DNA from: Helianthus annuus | Lineage: Eukaryota > Streptophyta > Magnoliopsida > Asterales > Asteraceae | NCBI RefSeq assembly: GCF_002127325.2 | Contig: NC_035438.2 | Coordinates: 144,966,708 to 145,030,707, forward strand | Length of the DNA stretch: 64,000 nucleotides | Direction of reading: 5' to 3' | In this document: positions 21,682-32,976 of the stretch, one piece after another | Numbering within the stretch: position 1 is the stretch's first letter | Layout of the letters: each line of letters opens with the position of its first letter | Program-made: the position numbers and the translations under genes | The notes under the pieces: model-generated | Told to the model about the DNA's origin: nothing | The model's input: the letters and a program-made list of their open reading frames with translations, nothing else | Database searches by the model: none

Positions 21682-24600
21682 ATGGCAGACCAGAATCATT
21701 CACATCCCGCTGACCGAGAAATCTCTTCCTTCGAACTCGTTTCGGACACGGCACACGTCCAACGAGGTCAAAGGAACGAGACCATCCAAGAAGGTCAGCT
21801 GAACAACGAGTTTCCATCCATTTTTGGAAGTGCGTCCAGGGCTGCTAGCCAAACCACAACTGGACCCATTTTCCAAACACCAACAAGAATCATTACTCAA
21901 ACCACAAACGGAGCTGCTCTCCAACCTCCAACGGGGATATTACACCAAACACCACCGCCGATGCAGACTGTAAGCCATGGACCAGGCCCTTCTGTGCCAT
22001 CGGAACAAGCACAACTCAACTATTCTGCACTCTTAGGGCTACCCGAAGGAAAAACTCTGGCTTCCTGGTATGCCGAACAGATGGCGTCTATAAACCTCGT
22101 TTATACGCAGCTCAGCGCACAACAAGCCTTGCTCCAAGCACAGGCTAACCAATCAGCATTCGTAACTCCACAACCAAGGTCTCTGAGTACACACACGGCT
22201 CAGCAGACAAACGCGTGGAACTTACGACCAGAAAGAGAACCAGTGCAACAGGTCAGAAGACCCAGCATACAAGACACGCGCGACACTTATGCTGAAACAG
22301 AGAGCAACTTCGTCCAAACTTCCAATCTACAACGAAGGTCGATCCAAACCCGTTTGGGCGCACGCAACATGAATACAGAATGGGAAGAGGAGGAAGACGA
22401 CCCAACTTACAAGGCAGAATCCACAGTGTTCAGCAGACTTCCTCCAGAACACGAGGCATACAAACCAACCAAGCGCGCGGGGTACAACCCCAAAGCAGAG
22501 CATGATTACACCTTGAGCTATCGTCCTGAGGACATGGCTGAAAATTCAAAATTCATTCCAGAAATCGCGTGCGCGGCCATCGACAAAACGAAGTTACCAC
22601 ACAACGTGGGTAAATACAATGGGTTGACGGACCCAGACGATCACCTCCAGGTGTTTAAAGGTGCAGGAGCAACAGGTGGATGGAACTTACCAACATGGTG
22701 CCACCTGTTTGCTCAGACATTCGTTGGCGCGGCGCGCATTTGGTTCGACAACTTACTGGCTGGCAAAATCAAATCATGGGTCGACTTCCGAGAGAAGTTC
22801 CTGGCACACTTCTCTCAGCAACGAAGACAAGCCAGAGATCCAGGTGACTGTCTGAACATATGGAGAAAAGACTACGAAAGTGTAGAAGATTTCATTACAA
22901 GGTATAACAAAGAATGTCTAGAGATCGGAGACATACCAGAGAAAATGATGCGTGCACACTTCATGCGAGCGGTCAAGTGCGACGATCTGGTTAAAAGAAT
23001 CAAAGGGCGAGACGGAGGACCCAAAGACTGGGAAACCTTCATTGAAGCGGCCAAGACCATTGCGCAGACAGATAGGCAACTGACCGGTGACGATCACCGT
23101 CAGCGCGCACACAACCATAACGACCGAAACAACAGAAGGGGCAGAAATCAACCCTGGAGGGCTTCTGGGAACAGAGAAAGAAGCCCCCCACGGGACGACG
23201 CACGCCATACGATCAATCAGATAGCCCATCGAAAAGAAGTAAAGCGCGAAAATAGAGAGAAGCAGTGGACTCCACTAACCAAAACACCTTCTGAAGTCTT
23301 AGCCACAGAGAACCATCAGTTCAAACCACCCTTGCAGATGCGCAACAAAAGGGGTCAGGACCCAAATCTCTTCTGTGAATTCCACAAAGATACGGGCCAC
23401 TTGACCGATGATTGCTTTAGCTTAAAGCAAGAAATCGAAAGAGCCCTAAGAGACGGAAAGCTCGGTCACTTAGTCAAAGGAGGAAAGCGCGATTACCGCC
23501 AGATACAACGAAGAGATGAAGGTCCAGACAACAAGAAGCTCAGAAAGCTAGAAACCCATATGGTGCAAGGAGGTCCACGGCGACCAAGAAAAAACTACAA
23601 CAAGCGCGCACAGGACGATTCATGGCGCGAGAAGCAAGTAGTGTTCCCAGTTGTCAGGGGAGGTCCAAGAGAAAAGCGGCCAATAGTCATTCCAGGGGTG
23701 ATCGGCCACTACCAAACAGATTACATCTTTATTGATCCCGGAAGCACCGCAGACATCATATATGAACAGTGCTTCAATCAATTCGACCAAGAGGATAAGG
23801 CGCGCCTAGAACCAGTCGATTACCCACTAACTGGATTCTGCAACGAGGCCGTCTTTCCCCTAGGACAAATATCGTTCCCAGTGTTGCTTTCCGATGGGAG
23901 AAATTCAAGAACCGAAGAAGTCACATTCATGGTGCTACCGGCACATTCAAGACATGACATCCTCTTAGGACGAGAATCCCAAGGAGATTTCAGCATGATC
24001 TGTTCCGCACCACATTCTGCCATAGGCTTTCCAACCGAAACAGGCATTGCGTTGATATACGCAAGCAAGGAAGTGCTAGCAACAGATGAAATCAGGCCGG
24101 CAAAAGCAAGCAAGCCGGCACCGCGCAAAGAGGCAGAAAAATGGGTATTGAATAGCGCGTACCCAGAACAAACAGTCACTCTGGGACCCGCAATGTCTGA
24201 TCTAACGCGTGCGGCGCTAAAGAAATTACTGCATGACAACATGGACGTGTTCGCCTGGACACCGGCTGATATGGTTGGTGTTCCACGGCATATAGCGGAA
24301 CACCGGCTAAATGTCTCAGAGGATGCAAAGCCAGTAGTGCATGCTAAACGACATCTGGGAGACATCAAACACGACGCAATGAAAGAACAAGTGTTAGAAC
24401 TGCTAAACGCAGGAATCATCAGGGAAGTCCGATACCAAGCGTGGGTAGCAAGCCCAGTAATGGTAAAGAAACCAAATGGTAGTTGGAGAATGTGTGTCGA
24501 CTACAAGGATCTGAACAAAGCATGTCCCCGTGACTGCTATGCTTTGCCAGACATAGACGAGAAAATAGATTCTTTGGCAACGTTTCAGTGGAAATGTTTT

Positions 24601-25728
24601 CTGGATTGCTACAAAGGATACCACCAGGTCCAGATGGCTGTTCAAGACGAGGATAAAACCGCATTCCGCACGCCAACGGGGCTATATTGCTACACTAAGA
24701 TGCCGTTCGGCTTAAAGAATGCAGGTGCTACGTATCAACGATTGATGAACGAAACATTCAGCGACGCCATCGGTAAATACATAGAGGTATACATGGACGA
24801 TCTGGTAATCATGAGCAAGGAGGAGAGCGCGATGCTGGCAAATATTCAGAAAACCTTCAACACGCTGCGCAGCGTGAGCATCAAACTGAATCCAACAAAG
24901 TGCTCATTCGGAATGGAGGAAGGAAAGTTTTTGGGCTTCATAGTCACTAAAGATGGTTTTAAGGTGAACCCAGAAAAGGTCCAGGCCATAGAGAGGATGC
25001 CTTCACCAACAAACGTCAAAGACATGCAAAAGCTCGCAGGACGATTGGCAGCACTCAATCGATTCCTAGCCAACCACGCAGCAAAATCCTTCCCATTCAT
25101 CAAGACCTTACGCAACTGCATGAAGAAAAACCAATTCCAATGGACTCCGGAAGCAGAAAATGCGTTCCGCGAGATGAAAGACTGTCTCATCAAGCTGCCA
25201 ACTCTAACCGCACCAAACAAAGGAGAGCCTTTGGTCTTGTACCTCTCAGCTTCCGACAAGGCCGTCGGAGCCGTATTGCTGGTCGATCGACAAGGTGTCC
25301 AAACACCTGTGTACTACGTGTCCAGAACCTTAACCGACCCAGAAACCAGATACGCAATCATGGAAAAGCTTGTCCTTGCACTGATTCACGCGTCAAGAAG
25401 GCTGCGCCGATATTTCGCCAATCACGTCATCCACGTGTTAACAAATTACAATATTGGGAATATCCTAGCAAGGCCGGAAATATCAGGAAGGTTGGCCAAA
25501 TGGGCGATAGAGCTAGGGGGACACAATGTAGTCTTCAGACCACGACCGTCGATAAAAGGCCAGGTTTTGGCAGACTTTATGATGGAAGTCCCGGATGACA
25601 AAGACAGAGAGTGTAAGGCGATGGAGAAAGCGGAGAAAAAAACAAACCGAAGAGCCATGGCTGCTGTATACAGACGGTGCATCCAACGAAGATGGGGCAG
25701 GCGCGGGGCTACGGCTAGTAAGCCCTGA
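21682..25728 (+). CDS. Tat gag-pol, frame 1: gag, protease, reverse transcriptase, RNase H
   Basis: The ATG at 21682 follows the leader. The polyprotein has a disordered Gln/Thr-rich N-terminus (1-300) and a capsid domain (about 330-470, with WFDNLLAGKI and WVDFREKFL). A Cys/His motif (CEFHKDTGHLTDDC) lies near 565. The protease carries DPGSTADII near 685 rather than the usual D-T/S-G. RT follows, with WRMCVDYKDLNKACP near 935 and the YMDD catalytic pair near 1037. RNase H includes PVYYVSRTL. Sense reading ends at a seven-A run (25636-25642); the remaining ~28 codons are out of frame with the next domain. It encodes the capsid and cDNA-making proteins of the element. Confidence 0.9.
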   Translation: MADQNHSHPADREISSFELVSDTAHVQRGQRNETIQEGQLNNEFPSIFGSASRAASQTTTGPIFQTPTRIITQTTNGAALQPPTGILHQTPPPMQTVSHGPGPSVPSEQAQLNYSALLGLPEGKTLASWYAEQMASINLVYTQLSAQQALLQAQANQSAFVTPQPRSLSTHTAQQTNAWNLRPEREPVQQVRRPSIQDTRDTYAETESNFVQTSNLQRRSIQTRLGARNMNTEWEEEEDDPTYKAESTVFSRLPPEHEAYKPTKRAGYNPKAEHDYTLSYRPEDMAENSKFIPEIACAAIDKTKLPHNVGKYNGLTDPDDHLQVFKGAGATGGWNLPTWCHLFAQTFVGAARIWFDNLLAGKIKSWVDFREKFLAHFSQQRRQARDPGDCLNIWRKDYESVEDFITRYNKECLEIGDIPEKMMRAHFMRAVKCDDLVKRIKGRDGGPKDWETFIEAAKTIAQTDRQLTGDDHRQRAHNHNDRNNRRGRNQPWRASGNRERSPPRDDARHTINQIAHRKEVKRENREKQWTPLTKTPSEVLATENHQFKPPLQMRNKRGQDPNLFCEFHKDTGHLTDDCFSLKQEIERALRDGKLGHLVKGGKRDYRQIQRRDEGPDNKKLRKLETHMVQGGPRRPRKNYNKRAQDDSWREKQVVFPVVRGGPREKRPIVIPGVIGHYQTDYIFIDPGSTADIIYEQCFNQFDQEDKARLEPVDYPLTGFCNEAVFPLGQISFPVLLSDGRNSRTEEVTFMVLPAHSRHDILLGRESQGDFSMICSAPHSAIGFPTETGIALIYASKEVLATDEIRPAKASKPAPRKEAEKWVLNSAYPEQTVTLGPAMSDLTRAALKKLLHDNMDVFAWTPADMVGVPRHIAEHRLNVSEDAKPVVHAKRHLGDIKHDAMKEQVLELLNAGIIREVRYQAWVASPVMVKKPNGSWRMCVDYKDLNKACPRDCYALPDIDEKIDSLATFQWKCFLDCYKGYHQVQMAVQDEDKTAFRTPTGLYCYTKMPFGLKNAGATYQRLMNETFSDAIGKYIEVYMDDLVIMSKEESAMLANIQKTFNTLRSVSIKLNPTKCSFGMEEGKFLGFIVTKDGFKVNPEKVQAIERMPSPTNVKDMQKLAGRLAALNRFLANHAAKSFPFIKTLRNCMKKNQFQWTPEAENAFREMKDCLIKLPTLTAPNKGEPLVLYLSASDKAVGAVLLVDRQGVQTPVYYVSRTLTDPETRYAIMEKLVLALIHASRRLRRYFANHVIHVLTNYNIGNILARPEISGRLAKWAIELGGHNVVFRPRPSIKGQVLADFMMEVPDDKDRECKAMEKAEKKTNRRAMAAVYRRCIQRRWGRRGATASKP

Positions 25729-27366
25729 CAAACACGAGTTCACTTACGCCATACGCCTAGACTTCAAGAGCACAAATAACGAAGTAGAGTATGAAGCCTT
25801 TCTGGCCGGCTTGCGTTTGGCAATCAAAATGGGAGTCCGACATATTGAGGCACATGTGGACTCCATGTTAGTGGCAGGCCAAATCAACGGTCAATACGAA
25901 GCCAAGGGCGACATAATGGCACTCTATCTCAACCAAGCAAAGACGTTGCTGCAAACCTTCTATTCTTACAAGGTGCACCACATAAACCGCAGTGAAAACA
26001 AGCCGGCAGACGCCTTAAGCAAGCTTGCGTCGACAAGTTTTCAGCACCTAGCCAAAGACGTACGCATAGAAGTTTTAAGCAACCCGTCTGTTCCACTCAG
26101 AGAAGTCAGCGTCATCCAAACAGGAACCACGTCCTGGATGACACCCATAATCATGTACTTACAGTCCGGGATACTTCCAGAAAATAAAGCTGAGGCACGG
26201 AAAATCCAGTATAAAGCAGAACATTATCAGATGGCAGACGGGATACTGTACCGAAAGTCATATCTCGGCCCGCTGCTAAGATGTGTTGACGCCGACGACG
26301 CAAATTATCTGATCCGGGAAGTACATGAAGGCATCTGCGGCATCCACGCCGGGCCGCGCATGGTAGTGGCTAAAATAATGAACGCCGGTTACTACTGGCC
26401 CGGAATGCACCTCGATGCCGTGAAGGAATTAAGAAAGTGCAGCGGCTGCCAACGACATGCACCAAAAACCATGCGTCCAAAAAACGAGTTGGTGCCAGTA
26501 ACAACCGCATGGCCCTTTCAGCAATGGGGCATAGACATGGTGGGCCCTTTCCCAGAAGCTCCGGGGGCAGTCAAGTTCATCATCGTCGCGGTCGATTACT
26601 TCATCAAATGGGTGGAAGCAAAAGCACTTGCGTCAACCACATCGGCAGTCATCAAACGATTCATCTGGGAACAAATTATATGCCGGTTCGGCCTGCCACT
26701 CCGAATCATCACCGACAATGGTACAAACTTTGCAGCAGATGATCTCGAACGATGGTTCAAGGAATTAAACATTGAACATACCTTCTCGTCGGTCGCACAT
26801 CCGCAAGGGAATGGTCAAGTTGAAGCGGTCAACAAGAGCATCGTCGATGGCATCAAAGCAAGGCTCGGTGAAAAAAGACGAGGGTGGGTCGATGAGCTGC
26901 CAAGCATATTATGGGCCCATAGAACAATGCCCAAAACAAGCAATGGAGAAACACCTTTCAGCTTGGTCTATGGGTCCGAGGCTGTGATCCCGGCAGAAAT
27001 CGGGCTTCCATCTCCAAGAATGCTCTCCATGAATCTGATCAATAACGAAGAAGAAAGGAGGATCGACCTGGACCTCCTAGAAGAACGAAGGGAGATGGCT
27101 GCAATCAATGAAGCCAAATACAAATCAAAGCTTGAAAAGTATTACAACTCCCGAGTCCGGATCTGCACCTTCAACCCAGGCGATTATGTCTTAAGGGACA
27201 ATGAAGCGTCCAACGCAGAAAAACAGGGAAACTGGCTCCCAAATGGGAAGGCCCATACATCATTGATGAGGTCCTCGGCAAGGGAGCATACAAGCTACGC
27301 ACCATGAACGACAAAGAGGTTCCACGAACCTGGAATGCCCAACAGTTACGAAAATGCTACATATAA
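25637..27366 (+). CDS. Tat pol, frame 2: archaeal-type RNase H and integrase
   Basis: Coding resumes in the +1 frame right after the seven-A run. The first domain is a second RNase H (WLLYTDGASNEDGAG, NNEVEYEAF, ENKPADALSK). The integrase follows: an HHCC zinc region (HEGIC...CSGCQRHAP), then the catalytic triad in GIDMVGPF, ITDNGTNF and GQVEAVNK. A single missing base near 27229-27231 shifts the frame again. The conserved C-terminal tail (with AQQLRKCYI) is read in another frame to a stop at 27364-27366. Neighbouring gag-pol is in one piece apart from this, so both breaks may be recent or sequencing errors. Confidence 0.88.
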
Positions 27367-27992
27367 ACATGTAATCGTATAGGGCGAATCGCCGACACAT
27401 TTACTTAATACAAGAAGTGTTTGGCTACCTTTATTTCATGCAAATTTTTTGTCACAACTGCATTTATTACTTCGGGCGTACACGAAAACATCAATGGCTC
27501 GACCATAGGAAACGTTGTAGACCTCCAAGGCTCGTCACAACCAAGTGAACAGCCGGGTCAGAAACACAACCAAAGCCTACAAAACGCCAAAAAACATAAC
27601 TTCGTGCCCACATAAACACGAAAATATCGATAGCAAGGCAACTAAACATTGTAATGCTCCCAAGGCTGTGATCCCAGCTGAGCTCACACAATAACCTGCA
27701 ACTCGATCACTTCGTACGTCACATGCAAGCGCGCATATTTAAACGACAGAATAAAAACCGTTGTAGTAACACAGCATCGCCTGTCAGCGCCATCATTCAT
27801 TCGTGACACCTAATCAAAGTAATTAAACATGCACATATTATGACGATTTCAAAATTTGCATAACCATAATAAAAGTAACACCATATCTGTCGAATACATA
27901 ACACCACAGGTAAGAAATTTCAAATTGTCTCAAAAGCAATCATTACAAACCCATTCAGGGCCATACACGGCACGCAGGCCGGAAGCAACCTA
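27367..27992. other. Spacer between convergent Tat genes
   Basis: This is noncoding sequence between the pol stop and the stop of the antisense gene, so both transcripts end here. I see no ORF with similarity. Confidence 0.5.
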
Positions 27993-30900
27993 TCAAGTAT
28001 GGCTGGAGCCAGCACCTCCAGCAGCATCATCGCCTTCTTCTCCCAAGGCTTTTTTCAACAAAGACACCCCATTCGCTTTATGAGCCAACTTACCAGCAGC
28101 TCGAACAACAGCAAAATCCAGCATCAAAAATTCTCGGCGCTTAGCAGCATAAGCACCCTCACAATCCTCTTTAAACAATTCAAAGTGGTAATCCTTCTCA
28201 TTGTTTACAGCAGCACACCTGCCTTCAGCATACCCATTCTTGCGGCCACTATTATAGCCTGCCCCACCCAACTCAAACATGTAGCGGGCAAGCTCAGGAG
28301 AATGCAAGATACGATCAGCAAGCTGCATGAAAAACAAGGTCGAGCAAGATAGCAGAAATAAATACAAAAAAGTAAAAATAAAAAGGAAGACAGCAACAGA
28401 GCAAGCAAAGAACGTTACCAATGGAACGCCACGGGATAGCAACCACCTACTATCAGCTGAGGCTTCCTCAGCAAGTAGCTCAGACGCACGCCACTCAGCC
28501 GTCTTCTCATCAAGAAGACGCTGAGCAGCCTCACATTCCGAAGCCTTCTCCTGCACAAGAAGCTCCAGCTTATCGATCCGCGCAACATACTCCTTCTCCT
28601 TCTTCTCCGCAGCAAGACGCGCCTGATGAGCCTCTTCAGCAAGGGCCGTCTTCTCACCAGACAGCCGCACAATAGCATCACGCTGCGACTGCATCTCCGT
28701 ATTCGTACGAGCACATGCGGATTCCCAATCCTTTTGTTTTTGCTCATTCAACTGCTTTTGCTCCTCGAGTTTCCGTTCAGCCTCAGTAACCCGCCATTGC
28801 AAACCTTTTTGCTCCGCGTTAAATTTTTCTTTCTCTTCAGAAAACGCCTTCTTAGCCTCTTCAAACGCCATAGTTTCTTCTCCCATAGATCGCCATTCGC
28901 GAAGAATCTCCTGAGGGAAGTGGCAAAGAAGTTAACCCCAGCCGTAACATGATCATCTATAAGGGCAAAGCGGCTGCGGTTTTTCTGAAACATTCTCTCG
29001 GCAGGAGGAAGGGACAAAGAGAAAAACTCCTGACAATTCTGCAAGTCAGTCATGCGAGAACCCTGAGTAAGGCTCCAACGAGGGACATGAGGCATATCAT
29101 CGCAAGCCGGATTGCCCCATGAATCATCAGGAACACGTTCAAAGTGCGAGTCCCGCACGGTGCCAGAAGTAGCCCCACCCCCACCAGGCGGACGCTTTGT
29201 GTAAATGGTTTGTTGCGGAGTAGTCTCACTAGACTCCATCTCCACTTCAACACCTTTACCCTTATCGACTCCAGCAACATCACCTCCGGCACCATGGCCA
29301 CCACCAACATCACCCCCAGCAGCGTCACCTCCCTCAAAAATACCTTCAAAAAACCCTTCACCGCCCCTCACAGCGGCATCAGCACCATCTCGAGGAGGAG
29401 TCAAGCCAACAGTCCTCGAAGGAGGAGAAGTAGGTGGAGTAATCTGAGAAATATCCACCGACCGCGGCTTCTTGCTAGTCTTGGTCGCTGCCACAAAACT
29501 ACAATTGATAAAAAGAACCAAAGAAAAGATACCAGAAACATACACGGAAACTAAGTTACCAGGGCGGGGAGCAGAGGCAGCAAATATCTCCTCCAACAAA
29601 TTCCCTCGACCCCCGCTAAACACACCCAAATCAACTTCAGATTCAGAAGGGGCTGGGGGGGCATCCTTTTGAAGCTTGGCCCTCTTGGCCGCAAGCAGGG
29701 CAGCAGCTTGTTCATCAAGATGACGCTTATGATCATCAAGAGCTTTCTTCTTCATATGCTCAGTCAAAGTGGCTTTATCATCAGGATCTGACCCCTGACG
29801 CACCTCCCCAGGGCCTAGGCCAGACAATGTATCAGACTCTACCACATAATCTAGATATGGAAGAGTAGAAGGTTGCTTACGAGAAGATCCAGCAGCTCCG
29901 CTTCCTTTCTTCTCTTCCCCCCTTCCAGACCTATCAGCCCGTGCCTTCTTTCTCGTCTCCAACTGGGAAGAAGGATCAACAGAGGCTTCCGCATCATCAT
30001 CATCCTCAACAAATCCATGTACCGGCTCAGCAACACCACCAGGAGCGGTACCTGCACGCGCGGAATGAGAAATTAGATCTTCAACATCCCGGTCAGAACT
30101 TTCACTAGAAAGGATAACGACTTCCTCTCGACCGGAGTCAACAAAGTTGTCCCAATCATCCTCACCAAGAACTTCATTCGCGTATCTGCTCAAACTAGCG
30201 TCAGTAGGATGCAGGAAACGGTCCCGTATCTGTTCCAACCACGTTGGATTCCCATCAGCCTGGATAGCCTCAACCATGGCACCCGCGGATTTAGGGTCCA
30301 AGGCATTTAACAAACTGTAACCAACTGCAAAATGGCAATAAAATAAGGACACATAGTAAACATAGAGGGAAATAACCAAAGGGTAAGACACGAAAGAACA
30401 GTACATTTGCCTTTATGGCTATACGCAGGCTGACCCAGCGGATGTTTGGGCACCCATAGTAAACTCATCCCTGCACCAACCAAAGCCATCTCATCCAGTT
30501 GAGAAATCGCAGTCGGCTTCGCAGTTATCTTCCCATACCATTCTTGAGCAGCATAATCTGGCAACACATCCACTTTAGGGACCCCTTGACCCACCTGCCT
30601 ATATGACATATCCGTCGGAATCACACCACGGCGAATGTAAAAAAACTTCTGTTTCCAATCATGAATGCCCTTTATCGGCACCGAACACACCTGAGCAACT
30701 CCCATCCTAGCCTGAAAAGAGTAGAACCCGCTGGAATATGAAACGCTGTAGATAGCGTTGAACATCTCAAACGTAGGCTCAACACGGTACGACCTACAGA
30801 CAAATTCGAAATGGGTAATCCGAGGGAGCCCAATCGCATTTATCTGAGAAATATGGAGCCCATAACCCCTCAAAACATCAGCAGTGAATTTCGTAATCGG

Positions 30901-31137
30901 CAACCTGAAATTACCTTCCCGGAAAAAAGCAGCATACAACGTGATAAAACCAGGAGGGGCATCTAATGCAGTAGATCCAGAAGGAGGGTACCGAGCCCCC
31001 CACTCAGGACGAAAGTTATGCCCCCTCACAAGCATCTGAAATTCCTCCTCCTTCCAGTTGATAACAGCCTGGTCAGGACCAGGAGGCGCTCTACTCCTAT
31101 GTTTCCTTTTCTTTTGAGTAGGATTCTTATCAGCCAT
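27993..31137 (-). CDS. Tat antisense gene (putative 'gypsy-type transposon' protein) with introns
   Basis: The ATG at 31137 opens a Lys/Arg-rich N-terminus (MADKNPTQKKRKH), then a folded domain with YPPSGS, PPGFITLYAAFF and HFEFVCRSYRVEP. From memory this matches the plant 'putative gypsy type transposon' family found antisense in Tat elements. The middle is acidic and low-complexity (FVEDDDDAEAS, GGDAAGGDVGGG). The C-terminal third is a long coiled coil rich in Glu, Lys and Ala. At least three introns are visible: about 30312-30404, 29488-29560 (GT-AG) and 28323-28418 (GT-AG, pyrimidine-rich tract with ATGCAG acceptor). An additional frame change near 28912 is either a small indel or an unrecognised intron. 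The first intron's exact borders are uncertain. Function is unknown; it is not needed for known steps of retrotransposition. Confidence 0.75.
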
Positions 31138-31509
31138 GATAAAAGTCAAGAGGAAGATGACTTGAAAAGGTGAAAGATAGAACAAACGAGAAGAAGATAG
31201 AGAGAAATCGCACTTAGAATTCGAAAGTGAGGGAAGAAAGAGATAACCGCCCCATATTTATACCCATCGCATTTAATGTGATGGGTAGTGGAACGTCAGG
31301 GAACAGAAAAAGCGCCCAATAGATGACTGACACGTCACAGGAGAGAGAAGACGTCGGCTCGTTTTTCGGGAAGCATGGGCGACAGGGTCTGCTGATGTGA
31401 CAGAAAGTCACTGCAAAAGCAACTGTTCGCCTCCGAAAAGACAGGGACGTCAGACGGTCACACCAAACACTTCCCCATAACCACCAAACTTCCAATAGAA
31501 GGAAGCACA

Positions 31510-32090
31510 AGAGAGCCAAAACCCATGCGGCACGCGTCCATTTGGCTCACTTTTTCAAGAGAGTCAAAACCCATGCGGCATGCGTCCATTTGGCTCAATA
31601 TTTTCAAAGAGCCAAAACCCATGCAGCATGCGTCCATTTGGCTCACTTTTTCAAGAGAGCCAAAACCCATGCGGCATGCGTCCATTTGGCTCATTATTTT
31701 CAAAGAGCCAAAACCCATGCGGCATGCGTCCATTTGGCTCACTTTTTCAAGAGAGTCAAAACTCATGCGGCATGCGTCCATTTGGCTCAATATTTTCAAA
31801 GAGCCAAAACCCATGCGGCATGCGTCCATTTGGCTCACTTTTTCAAGAGAGCCAAAACCCATGCGGCATGCGTCCATTTGGCTCATTATTTTCAAAGAGC
31901 CAAAACTCATGCGGCATGCGTCCATTTGGCTCATTTTTTCAAAAGGCCAAAACCCATGCGGCATGCGTCCATTTGGCTCACTTTTTCAAGAGAGTCAGAA
32001 CCCATGCGGCATGCGTCCACTTGGCTCATTATTTTCAGAAGGCCAGTAACCATACGGCACGCGTCCACTTGGCTCACTTTATATTCACCA
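31510..32090. repeat. 48-bp tandem array upstream of the Tat 3' LTR
   Basis: About twelve copies of a 48-bp unit containing CCATGCGGCATGCGTCCATT and TGGCTCA are spaced exactly 48 bp (for example starts at 31524, 31572, 31620, 31668, 31716). Two unit types, ending in CTTTTTCAAGAGAG or in ATATTTTCAAAGAG, tend to alternate. Because 48 is divisible by three, all frames stay open and yield spurious ORFs with 16-residue repeats. Confidence 0.93.
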
Positions 32091-32165
32091 ACTTCAACGC
32101 GTAGAAATCACAACTCTCATAAGTCCAGAATCCCTCCTAGACGATCAACTCAACTAGAAGGCACA

Positions 32166-32181
32166 CTGGACTGGGGGGACT
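32166..32181 (+). other. Tat polypurine tract
   Basis: CTGGACTGGGGGGACT precedes the 3' LTR directly and includes a G6 run. It is the expected start site of plus-strand DNA synthesis. Confidence 0.7.
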
Positions 32182-32830
32182 TGAAGAGGTATGGTCCCAA
32201 TTCCCTGCCTACATGGCAGGGACCACACCACTTTTTGTGCACACAAGGCATCCATGTCACCAGAACCTTCTAGAAGCTTCCAGAAGACACCTAGGCGGTT
32301 CACAGCTGGCACCAAAGATGCTTTGCCCAACATAAAGGACAACACGTGTCACCATTGACAGAAGGCCACATAGGCCTGCGGCAATCCAGGGAGCAGGGCT
32401 GAGACGACCAGTACGAGGTATCCAGCACAAGCGAATACAAGGACGCCACGTGTACCACTACACCCTTCGCGACAGAGCAGACCAAGAGGATATTCCCCTT
32501 GGTCGGACAGCTGGCGCGCACCCACAGCTGGCACAGCTGCTTCCTCCTTCTTCACCCTCCGGCTATAAATAGGACCCTTCATCATTCAGGTTCAGGACCT
32601 TGGCTCTCTTTACTCACTCTATACACACACTGTTTTATTCTTCTCAGAGCAGTACTTATTCTCACGCCGGAGCCTGGTTAAGAGGGAAAACCCCCTTCTC
32701 CCTCTTAACGAGACTAACGGTGTTTACTGTTTTGCAGATCTCAGGCCTTTGATACGAGCAAGAGAAGAGGTTGAACCCCATAAATGAAACGACCCTCTTG
32801 GTTATCCTTGTGTTAACCATTGTTTCAACA
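32182..32830 (+). repeat. Tat 3' LTR
   Basis: It has the same length and ends as the 5' LTR and is almost identical to it. CCGAT follows at 32831-32835. Confidence 0.93.
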
Positions 32831-32976
32831 CCGATCGATATATATATTCCTTCATCGGTACCAATGTTGTTCGTTTAGAATTGGTTCGCCTCATCCCAAG
32901 CCAACCCACATTACCGACTAACGGTGAAAAAGAAAATAAATAAAAGAAAAGTTTCTTTATGTAGCTAATTAGGAGT

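Larger units (their letters stand above)
20965..32830 (+). mobile_element. Complete Tat-type Ty3/gypsy retrotransposon, 11.9 kb
   Basis: Two 649-bp LTRs bound the element and CCGAT flanks it on both sides (20960-20964 and 32831-32835). Order: LTR, primer site, gag-protease-RT-RNase H, a second (archaeal-type) RNase H, integrase, an antisense gene, a tandem array, polypurine tract, LTR. The extra RNase H and the antisense gene are features of the Tat lineage. I found one clear difference between the LTRs (C near 21185, G near 32402), so insertion is recent. Pol carries two single-base frameshifts, so this copy may be unable to move alone. Confidence 0.93.

Noticed and set aside
23820..24676. 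Minus-strand ORFs opposite Tat gag-pol
   Set aside because: They are antisense shadows of the conserved sense frame with no domain.
25636..25642. Programmed -1 frameshift at a slippery A AAA AAC
   Set aside because: The downstream frame requires +1 (or -2), not -1, so the motif does not explain the shift.
28888..28915. Very short intron in the antisense Tat gene
   Set aside because: The only GT-AG pair that fixes the frame would be under 30 bp, below the plant intron minimum; an indel is more likely.
31458..32273. Long ORFs on both strands across the 48-bp array
   Set aside because: The repeat unit is a multiple of three without stops, so all frames stay open; products are 16-residue repeats with no domain.
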